Assembly (NCBI GenBank): GCA_947475475.1
Contig: CANJOG010000097.1
Location: forward strand, 1-7,133
Direction: 5' to 3'
Length of the DNA stretch: 7,133 nucleotides
From: Acetobacteraceae bacterium
Lineage (GTDB): Bacteria; Pseudomonadota; Alphaproteobacteria; Acetobacterales; Acetobacteraceae
Positions within the stretch are counted from its first letter, which is position 1. The number at the start of each line of letters is the position of its first letter. The notes under the pieces are model-generated. The model was not told where the DNA came from and ran no database searches. It saw only the letters and a list, made by a program, of their open reading frames with translations. Of this stretch, positions 1-6,594 are shown piece by piece. A program made the translations under genes and the position numbers.

Positions 1-43
1 CGGGGCGCACCGGTCAAGCTTGGCGCCGGCGCTTTGGGCATAA

Positions 44-65
44 TCTGAGTTTCGCTCGACTCAGA
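44..65 (-). terminator. Possible weak hairpin terminator at the end of recJ
   Basis: A perfect 7-bp inverted repeat (TCTGAGT at 44-50 and ACTCAGA at 59-65) flanks an 8-base loop and overlaps the recJ stop codon (61-63). On the minus strand it is followed by TTATG, which is only a poor U-tract. It could terminate or stabilise the 3' end of the operon transcript, but the stem is short and not GC-rich, so a chance repeat is quite possible. The remaining bases 1-43 show no gene start or end that I can support. Confidence 0.25.
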
Positions 66-1842
66 CCTGGGCTGCGTCGCTGATGAAGAAGCTGGCCGTG
101 GTCTGGCCGTTCCAGGTCTCTGCACGCAAATAGCCAGCCAGATGCAGCGGGATTCGCTCGCGCGCCAGCAGCAATTGCGCCAGCGGACCGTCGCCGAGGC
201 GGAAGCAGAGCGCCTTCAGACGGGCCCCGCCCCCCTCGCCTTCGATGAAGGCGCGCAGGCTGTTGCCGTCCTTGCCGATTCGGTCAGCGCGGATGACGCG
301 CACACGGGGAAGCACAATGACCGGCTCCTCGTTGCCGGCGCCAAAGGGGGCGAGACGGCCGATTTCGCCGGCGAGCTCGGTGGTGGCGCCTGGCACCGTG
401 ACGGTGGCCTCCACGGCAAGGTCCGCGGCCGAGGGTAGCGATGACGCGCCGGCTAGGCGTTCGTTCATGAAGCTGTGGAACTCGGCCAGGCGATCGGCCC
501 GCAGCGAGAAGCCGGCCGCCATGGCGTGGCCGCCGCCGGTCAACAGGATACCCGCCTGGCGGGCGGCTATGATGGCGGTGCCAAGATCGAGCCCTGGCAC
601 GGAGCGCGCGGAACCTTTCACCAGACCATCCTGCAAGGCGCCCACGCAGGTCGGGCGGTTGAATTTCTCCTTCACGCGGCCGGCGACAATGCCGACCACG
701 CCGGGATGCCAGTCTGGCCCTGCCAGCAGCAGCACCGGATTGCCCTCGTCGCTCTGCCCCTGGGCCATCAGCATGGCGGAGTCGAGAATGCCGGCCTCCA
801 CCTGCTGGCGCTGGCGGTTGACGGCGTCCAGCGTGGCTGCAAGGGCGCGGGCTTCGTCCTCATCCTCGGTGAGCAGCAGGCGCATGCCGAGATCGGGCTC
901 GCTGATGCGGCCGCCGGCATTGATGCGAGGTCCGAGCGCGAAGCCGCAGGTGAACGCCGTGGGCGTCTCGCGGGCCTGGGCGACGTCCAGCAGGGCGGCG
1001 ATGCCAGGGCGGGCACGTGAGCCGATCACTTTCAGCCCCTGGGCCACCAGCGCGCGGTTGAGGCCCGAGAGCGGCATGACGTCGCAGACCGTGGCCAGCG
1101 CCACCAGGTCCAGCATGTGCAGCAGATTGGGCTCGGCGCGATTGGCGAAGAACCCGGCACGGCGCAGTGCCCGTACAGTGGCCACGGCAGTGAGAAAGGC
1201 CACGCCGGTCGCGCACAGCGCGCGTAAGCCCGACGTATCCTCAAGCCGGTTTGGATTGACCGTCGCCAAAATTTGCGGCGTCGGGCCATCGGCCTTGTGG
1301 TGATCGAGCACGATGATATCGGCGCGATTATGGATCACCGACAGCGCCTCATGCGCCGATGTGCCGCAATCCACACAGATAACGAGGCTGGCGCCTCGAT
1401 CGGCCAGGGCGCGCATCGCGATGGGATTCGGCCCGTAGCCTTCAGCGATGCGATCGGGAACATAGGTGATGGGATCAAGCCCAAGCCCGCGCAACAGCGA
1501 GGCCATCAGCGCGCCGGCGCAGCCGCCATCGACGTCGTAATCGCCGAATACGGCAACTTTCTCGCCCGCGATCACGGCGCGCGCAAGACGTTCCGCTGCC
1601 TCGTCCATATCCTGCATCACGGAGGGATCGGGCATCAGGGCGCGCAGGGTAGGGCTGAGAAAATGCGCCGCATCGTCAATGCCGACGCCACGCGCGGTCA
1701 GTAATCTGCCGACGATTTCCGGCACACCGAGTTGCTGAGCGATACCGAGCGAGAGCCGCTCCTCGCCGCGCCGCCAGATCCAGCGGCGGCCGCTGGCACT
1801 GGCGGTGACGCCGAAGGCGATCTCCGGCGTCACGCTATCCAT
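61..1842 (-). CDS. recJ: Single-stranded-DNA-specific 5'-3' exonuclease RecJ
   Basis: This cytoplasmic DHH-family phosphoesterase degrades single-stranded DNA 5' to 3', with roles in RecF-pathway recombination, mismatch repair and stalled-fork processing. The 593-residue product is full length for the family. The metal-binding motifs are intact: GDYDVDG at 100-106, VDCGT at 157-161, DHH at 180-182 and VCDVMPL at 252-258. The conserved RINAGGRI block follows at 306-313. The DHHA1 part carries DWHPGVVGIVAGR at 377-389 and GGGHAMAAGF at 436-445, and the OB-fold region carries PFGAGNEEP at 499-507. The ATG at 1842 has a good Shine-Dalgarno sequence (AAGGA, 1850-1854) about 7 bases upstream. It lies 39 bases after glpX on the same strand and appears to be the last gene of the operon. 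No frameshift or missing catalytic residue is visible. Confidence 0.97.
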   Translation of the reverse strand: MDSVTPEIAFGVTASASGRRWIWRRGEERLSLGIAQQLGVPEIVGRLLTARGVGIDDAAHFLSPTLRALMPDPSVMQDMDEAAERLARAVIAGEKVAVFGDYDVDGGCAGALMASLLRGLGLDPITYVPDRIAEGYGPNPIAMRALADRGASLVICVDCGTSAHEALSVIHNRADIIVLDHHKADGPTPQILATVNPNRLEDTSGLRALCATGVAFLTAVATVRALRRAGFFANRAEPNLLHMLDLVALATVCDVMPLSGLNRALVAQGLKVIGSRARPGIAALLDVAQARETPTAFTCGFALGPRINAGGRISEPDLGMRLLLTEDEDEARALAATLDAVNRQRQQVEAGILDSAMLMAQGQSDEGNPVLLLAGPDWHPGVVGIVAGRVKEKFNRPTCVGALQDGLVKGSARSVPGLDLGTAIIAARQAGILLTGGGHAMAAGFSLRADRLAEFHSFMNERLAGASSLPSAADLAVEATVTVPGATTELAGEIGRLAPFGAGNEEPVIVLPRVRVIRADRIGKDGNSLRAFIEGEGGGARLKALCFRLGDGPLAQLLLARERIPLHLAGYLRAETWNGQTTASFFISDAAQV

Positions 1843-1881
1843 GCCCGTATCCTTGCGGACCGGGTGTGCGGCGCTGAACGA

Positions 1882-2871
<990 letters not shown>

Positions 2872-2908
2872 GTTGTGCTTCTCCGGCTTGGTATCGGACG
2901 TTTATTGA

Positions 2909-4201
2909 TCAGGCGGCTTCGATGCGGATCATAGTGGGCTGCTCGACCACCGAATTCAGCGCGGCGATACGGGCAAGCGCCTCGGTCATCGCGGATTCGC
3001 GCGTCTCGTGCGTGATCAGCACCAGCGGCACCGCCTCGCCAGGGCTGCGCCCGCGTTGCAGCATGCTTTCCACCGAGACGTTGTAGTCGCGCAGAATGGC
3101 CGTGATATCGGCAATCACCCCGGCGCGATCAACCACCATCAGGCGCAGGTAATAGGCGCCCAGATGCTCGGACATCGGCATCGAGGGGATCTGCGTCAGC
3201 GCACCGGAGGACGCACCCCAGACCGGGGCGCTACGGCCGCGCGCAATGTCGATCAGATCGGCGGCGACGGCGGACGCGGTCGGCCCCGCCCCTGCCCCAC
3301 GGCCTTCCAGCATCAGCCGCCCGACGAAATCACCCTCTGCCACGACGGCATTGAACACGCCATCGACCCTTGCGATCGGCAGTTTCTCCGGCACCATGCA
3401 TGGATGCACGCGCGCCGAAATGCCGCCATTGATGCGCCGCGCAATGCCCAGAAGTTTGATGCGATAGCCAAGCTCATTGGCAAAAGCGATATCGAGCGCG
3501 GAGATCCGTCGAATACCCTCGACATGCACGGCATCGAATGCAACCGGACGGCCAAAGGCGATCGCTGCAAGGATCGCGAGCTTATGCGCGGCATCAACGC
3601 CATCGATATCGAAACTCGGATCGGCCTCGGCATAGCCCAGCTTCTGCGCCTCATGCAGCACTTCGGCGAATTCGCGCCCGCGCTCGCGCATCGTGGTCAA
3701 GATGTAATTGCAGGTGCCGTTCAGAATACCGGCAACACGGGAGATATTGTTCCCGGCAAGACCTTCGCGCAGTGCCTTGATGACGGGAATGCCACCGGCC
3801 ACCGCCGCCTCGAAAGCCAGCGGCACGCCAGCGGCCTCGGCTTCGGCGGCCAGTTCGGTGCCATGCACGGCGATCAGCGCCTTGTTAGCCGTCACCAGCG
3901 GCTTGCCCGCCTTGATCGCGGCATGCGCCAGCGCCTTGGCCGGGCCTTCGGACCCGCCGATCAGCTCGACGACGACATCGACAGCCGGATCATCGGCGAG
4001 AGCCACCGGATCTTCGTACCAGCGCAACCCGCCCAGCTCGACGCCACGGTCACGCGTGCGGTCGCGGGCGGAGACGGCAGTCACCGTGATCGGCCGGCCG
4101 GCGCGGGCGGCGACGATCTCGGCATTATCGCGCAGGAGCTTGATCAGCCCGGCGCCAACCGTGCCAAGTCCGGCAACGGCAACGGAAAGCGGGCGGCTCA
4201 T
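2909..4201 (-). CDS. hom: Homoserine dehydrogenase with C-terminal ACT domain
   Basis: This enzyme reduces L-aspartate 4-semialdehyde to L-homoserine with NAD(P)H, the branch point towards threonine and methionine. The 430-residue length is normal for the monofunctional bacterial form; there is no fused aspartokinase. The Rossmann signature GLGTVG is at 11-16, TANKALI at 104-110 (K107), AGGIPVI at 135-141, NGTCNYIL at 161-168 and the substrate-site block AEADPSFDIDGVDAAHK at 191-207. E192, D203 and K207 match the residues needed for catalysis in the yeast enzyme. An ACT regulatory domain occupies about 348-425 (LMVVDRAGVIADITAIL at 354-370), which suggests feedback control, typically by threonine. 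The ATG overlaps the alaC stop codon as ATGA, a sign of translational coupling, with AGGA about 10 bases upstream. Confidence 0.97.
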   Translation of the reverse strand: MSRPLSVAVAGLGTVGAGLIKLLRDNAEIVAARAGRPITVTAVSARDRTRDRGVELGGLRWYEDPVALADDPAVDVVVELIGGSEGPAKALAHAAIKAGKPLVTANKALIAVHGTELAAEAEAAGVPLAFEAAVAGGIPVIKALREGLAGNNISRVAGILNGTCNYILTTMRERGREFAEVLHEAQKLGYAEADPSFDIDGVDAAHKLAILAAIAFGRPVAFDAVHVEGIRRISALDIAFANELGYRIKLLGIARRINGGISARVHPCMVPEKLPIARVDGVFNAVVAEGDFVGRLMLEGRGAGAGPTASAVAADLIDIARGRSAPVWGASSGALTQIPSMPMSEHLGAYYLRLMVVDRAGVIADITAILRDYNVSVESMLQRGRSPGEAVPLVLITHETRESAMTEALARIAALNSVVEQPTMIRIEAA

Positions 4202-5424
4202 GCTGAGAATTCCTGAACTTCTTCATCGGTGGGAATGGCGATATTGGAGTCCGCATGCAGGAAGTTGCGGATATTGCGGACCGCCTGACGCAGACGATGC
4301 GTGTTCTCGACAAAGCCGATGCGCACATGCGTGTCGCCATGCTCGCCAAAGCCGATGCCCGGTGCCACCGCCACTTTTGCACGATCCAGCAGCAGCTTGG
4401 AGAATTCCACACTGCCCATATGCGCGTAGCGCGGAGGGATCGGCGCCCAGGCGAACATCGAGCCTTCCGGGCTTGGCATATCCCAGCCCGCGGCGTTCAG
4501 ACCGCGCACGATCACATCGCGGCGCTCGCGATAGAGATCGCGCATCTGCTGCACGCATTCCTGCGGCCCGTTCAGCGCCGCGACAGCAGCGACCTGGATA
4601 GGCGTGAAGGCGCCGTAATCGAGATAGGATTTCATCCGTGCCAGCGCATTGATCAGCCGCGGATTGCCGGCCGCGAAACCAACGCGCCATCCCGCCATCG
4701 AATAGGTCTTGGACATGGAGGTGAATTCCACCGTGATGTCCTTCGCCCCCGGAACCTGCAGCACCGAGGGAGGAATCTTGTCGCCGAAATAGATTTCTGC
4801 ATAGGCCAGATCAGAGAGAATGAAAATCTCGTGCTTGCGCGCGAACGCGACCAGATCCTTGTAGAAATCCAGATCCGCCACATAGGAGGTCGGGTTGGAC
4901 GGGAAGTTCACGATCAGCGCGGTAGGCTTCGGCACGGAATGTTTCACCGCGCGTTCCAGCGCATGCAGCATTTCCTCATCCGGCGTCGCCGGAATGGACC
5001 GCACAGCGGCACCGGCGATGATGAAGCCGAATTGATGGATCGGGTAGGACGGGTTGGGCACCAGGATCGTATCGCCCGGGCTGGTGATGGCATTGGCCAG
5101 ATTGGCCAATCCTTCCTTGGAGCCGAGGGTGACGATCACCTCGTTCTCCGGGTCCAGCTTCACATCGAAGCGGCGCTCGTAATAGCCAGCCAGCGCACGG
5201 CGCAGGCCGGGAATGCCCTTCGAGGTGGAATAGCGATGGGTGCGTGGATCGGCGACCGTCTCCACCAGCTTGGCCACGATATGCGGCGGCGTCGGGCTGT
5301 CCGGATTGCCCATGCCCAGGTCGATAATGTCATCCCCTGCCGCTCGGGCGCGCGCCTTAGCTGCGTTCACCGAGGCGAACACATAGGGCGGCAGTCGGCG
5401 GATACGATGAAATTCTTCGGCCAT
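4198..5424 (-). CDS. alaC: PLP-dependent class I/II aminotransferase, AlaC type
   Basis: This is a fold-type I PLP aminotransferase of 408 residues, very close in recalled sequence to E. coli AlaC (YfdZ), a glutamate-pyruvate (alanine-forming) transaminase. The same family is often labelled LL-diaminopimelate or aspartate aminotransferase, so the true substrate is uncertain. The start is the family-typical MAEEFHRIRRLPPYVF. GSKEGL (101-106) contacts the cofactor phosphate, NFPSNPT is at 173-179, SDLAYAEIYF is at 204-213 (D205 and Y208 contact PLP) and SMSKTYSMAGWRVGF is at 236-250, with K239 the expected Schiff-base lysine. R368 in VRIGF is the expected carboxylate-binding arginine. The Shine-Dalgarno sequence before the ATG at 5424 is poor, and the leader is the unusual G-free tract described separately. 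It overlaps hom by four bases and heads the compact alaC-hom-glpX-recJ group. Confidence 0.93.
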   Translation of the reverse strand: MAEEFHRIRRLPPYVFASVNAAKARARAAGDDIIDLGMGNPDSPTPPHIVAKLVETVADPRTHRYSTSKGIPGLRRALAGYYERRFDVKLDPENEVIVTLGSKEGLANLANAITSPGDTILVPNPSYPIHQFGFIIAGAAVRSIPATPDEEMLHALERAVKHSVPKPTALIVNFPSNPTSYVADLDFYKDLVAFARKHEIFILSDLAYAEIYFGDKIPPSVLQVPGAKDITVEFTSMSKTYSMAGWRVGFAAGNPRLINALARMKSYLDYGAFTPIQVAAVAALNGPQECVQQMRDLYRERRDVIVRGLNAAGWDMPSPEGSMFAWAPIPPRYAHMGSVEFSKLLLDRAKVAVAPGIGFGEHGDTHVRIGFVENTHRLRQAVRNIRNFLHADSNIAIPTDEEVQEFSA

Positions 5425-5516
5425 GGGGCAGCTTTCGGGTGGGTTGCCGGGCCTGTCGGACCCGGGGGTGGGAGGAAAGAGGTGGGGGGTGGGAGGAAGT
5501 AGAGTGGGTGAGCCCG
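5425..5516 (-). promoter_or_regulatory. Leader/intergenic region before alaC with a G-free, C-rich transcript and a hairpin
   Basis: This 92-base gap separates the lipoprotein gene from alaC. Plus-strand bases 5464-5512 contain no C at all (32 G, 11 A, 6 T), so a transcript entering alaC carries 49 consecutive nucleotides without G, 32 of them C. Such C-rich, G-poor, unstructured RNA is the classic profile of a Rho-loading (rut) site. Closer to alaC an inverted repeat (CCGGG at 5447-5451 and CCCGG at 5461-5465, loop of 9) could form a hairpin in the transcript. There is no U-tract, so it is not a standard intrinsic terminator. I cannot identify a convincing -35/-10 promoter here. Whether alaC is read through from the lipoprotein gene or has its own promoter is open. 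Confidence 0.4.
5464..5498 (+). repeat. Direct repeat of a 14-base purine-rich block
   Basis: The block GGGGGTGGGAGGAA occurs at 5464-5477 and again exactly at 5485-5498, with a 21-base period. Between the copies is AAGAGGT plus a G-run. Runs of three or more G at 5464-5468, 5470-5472, 5484-5489 and 5491-5493 give a G-quadruplex-like pattern, with loops of 1, 11 and 1 bases. The duplication looks like a short slippage event in low-complexity DNA, in the strand that is template for alaC. Confidence 0.75.
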
Positions 5517-6461
5517 TCAGTCTAGCAGACGGATGCTCGCGCCGCGACCAGCGGGCTGCGCATCCAGGCGCAGCGCCGCGCGCGGGACACCATCGGCCAC
5601 AAGCGCCTCGGCAATGACCTGGGCGCGTGCCAGAGCAAGGTTCAGCGCGGCCTGCTGGGCGGATGGCGCATTGGCGGTGGCCTCGCCCCGACCGGTGATC
5701 ATGATCGTATGGCCACGCCGGCTCGCCAGGCGCTGTAACGGGGCCTTCATGGAGGGGGCCAGGCTGGAGGAGCCTTCATCAAAGGTTACGCTGATCTCGC
5801 TTGCACCGGTTCCAGGCAGTTGTGCTGGGCGGGCCAGCAAGTTGCTGGGATTGGCCGGAATCACGACGCCTGCCAACGCCGGGCGAGACGGCGCCGCGGC
5901 GGGCAGGACTGGCAGCGCCGCAGGGGCGGCACCGCGTGCGGCCGGAGTCGGCCCGGCTGGGGCAGACAGGCCCAGCGTCGGCACCAGAGCAGGGGGCGGC
6001 GGCGGCGCGGCGGGCAGGGCCTGGGTTTCCTTCGCGTCCAGACTCGCACTCGGTGCTCCCGACGCGGGAGCGGCCGCAACCGGAGCGGCGGGCCGAATGG
6101 CGGGGATGGCGGGGATGGCGGGGGAAACCGGGAATCGGGCGCTCAGATCGTCGGCCTCGGCACGGGCCTGACGCAGATCGCGGTTGGTCGCGGCCAGCGC
6201 CGCGCGATCCACGGCGGCCGGCTGGGGTGGGACAGAGCTGATCAGTGGATAGGGGTCAGTGCTGCCGGGTGGCGCCGGGCGCTGCTCGGCGATGGCGCCA
6301 CCTTGCAGGTCATGCCACCAGTCGATCGGGGCCAGCACCGGGCCGGAGGCGCACGCGGCCAGAAATCCGGCCGCGCCGAGCGTAGCGCATGTGCGCGCCA
6401 CACCCGCCACGCCGGTTCGAGGCGTGGAATGGCTGGCGCGAGGCTTGCTGTCATTGACCAT
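5517..6461 (-). CDS. Probable OmpA-domain outer-membrane lipoprotein with long Ala/Pro-rich linker
   Basis: This is a predicted 314-residue envelope protein. A basic N-region and hydrophobic stretch end in the lipobox LAAC (34-37), so Cys37 would be lipidated. WWHDLQGG (48-55) and the RPAPPG...DPYP segment (61-72) follow. A short charged helical stretch lies at about 86-106, then an Ala/Pro-rich linker (about 110-215) with a triple P-A-I repeat and five prolines at 153-157. The C-terminal part (about 222-313) resembles an OmpA-type peptidoglycan-binding domain: ISVTFDEGSSSL at 223-234, ITGRGEA at 255-261 and LARAQV at 277-282. The canonical diaminopimelate-binding Asp appears to be Glu260, while the Arg is kept (R279), so peptidoglycan binding is uncertain. 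I chose the ATG at 6461 because it gives a plausible lipoprotein signal and has AGG 8 bases upstream; in-frame GTG codons at residues 18 and 21 are alternatives. An open frame extends back to 6845 but only across phaC. Confidence 0.8.
   Translation of the reverse strand: MVNDSKPRASHSTPRTGVAGVARTCATLGAAGFLAACASGPVLAPIDWWHDLQGGAIAEQRPAPPGSTDPYPLISSVPPQPAAVDRAALAATNRDLRQARAEADDLSARFPVSPAIPAIPAIRPAAPVAAAPASGAPSASLDAKETQALPAAPPPPPALVPTLGLSAPAGPTPAARGAAPAALPVLPAAAPSRPALAGVVIPANPSNLLARPAQLPGTGASEISVTFDEGSSSLAPSMKAPLQRLASRRGHTIMITGRGEATANAPSAQQAALNLALARAQVIAEALVADGVPRAALRLDAQPAGRGASIRLLD
6097..6123 (+). repeat. Three perfect tandem copies of a 9-base unit inside the lipoprotein linker
   Basis: ATGGCGGGG is repeated three times without mismatch at 6097-6105, 6106-6114 and 6115-6123. 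On the minus (coding) strand it encodes three Pro-Ala-Ile units at about residues 114-122. Because the unit is a multiple of three, copy-number changes would lengthen or shorten the linker without breaking the frame. Confidence 0.9.
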
Positions 6462-6481
6462 CAATGCGACCTGTCGGACTC

Positions 6482-6518
6482 TCGGGCGAGAGGTGTAGCG
6501 CGCCTCTGCCTCGCCCGA
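6482..6518. repeat. Imperfect 12-bp inverted repeat in the divergent region
   Basis: The left arm TCGGGCGAGAGG (6482-6493) pairs with CCTCT (6503-6507) and CGCCCGA (6512-6518), giving 5 plus 7 base pairs. Four bases (6508-6511) bulge on the right and the loop is 9 bases. The left arm also sits in a second, mutually exclusive inverted repeat, CTCTCG (6479-6484) with CGAGAG (6487-6492). The structure lies about 77 bases upstream of the phaC start. No U-tract follows on either strand, so it is more likely an operator or leader structure than a terminator; no factor can be named. Confidence 0.6.
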
Positions 6519-6578
6519 AAAGGATGCTCCCAACGGTGGGGGTCGACCAGCCTGCCCCAACCCCGCCCGGCAGAAGCC

Positions 6579-6585
6579 GAAAGGA
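6579..6585 (+). promoter_or_regulatory. Ribosome binding site of phaC
   Basis: GAAAGGA ends 9 bases before the ATG at 6595, a good Shine-Dalgarno sequence. It decides the start in favour of 6595 over the in-frame ATG at 6661 (residue 23), which has no comparable site. A near copy, CGAAAAGGATG, occurs at 6516-6526 further upstream. Confidence 0.75.
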
Positions 6586-6594
6586 TGTCCCGCC

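Larger units (their letters stand above)
6462..6594. promoter_or_regulatory. Divergent promoter region between the lipoprotein gene and phaC
   Basis: These 133 bases must hold the start signals for both divergent genes unless phaC or the lipoprotein gene has a promoter inside the neighbouring coding sequence. A TTGACC box at 6454-6459 (plus strand) resembles a -35 element, but the sequence about 17 bases downstream (GACTCT, 6477-6482) is a poor -10, so I do not call a promoter position. An inverted repeat at 6482-6518 lies in the middle and could be an operator shared by both genes or an RNA hairpin in the phaC leader. Confidence 0.5.

Noticed and set aside
23..32. GCGCCGGCGC perfect 10-base palindrome downstream of recJ
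   Set aside because: It has no loop and no U-tract, and such GC palindromes are common by chance in DNA of this composition.
245..1303. 352-codon open frame on the plus strand opposite recJ
   Set aside because: Antisense shadow of RecJ, rich in Arg, Ser, Pro and Ala, with no recognisable domain.
3008..4216. 402-codon open frame on the plus strand opposite hom
   Set aside because: It mirrors the codon periodicity of homoserine dehydrogenase on the other strand; no recognisable motif and no sensible start context.
4255..5502. 415-codon open frame on the plus strand opposite alaC, extending through the G-rich leader
   Set aside because: Shadow of the aminotransferase gene. Its C-terminus is simply the translation of the low-complexity G-rich tract, and no family is recognisable.
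6585..6587. ATG 10 bases upstream of the phaC start
   Set aside because: It is out of frame with PhaC, is part of the ribosome binding site region, and opens only a short frame.
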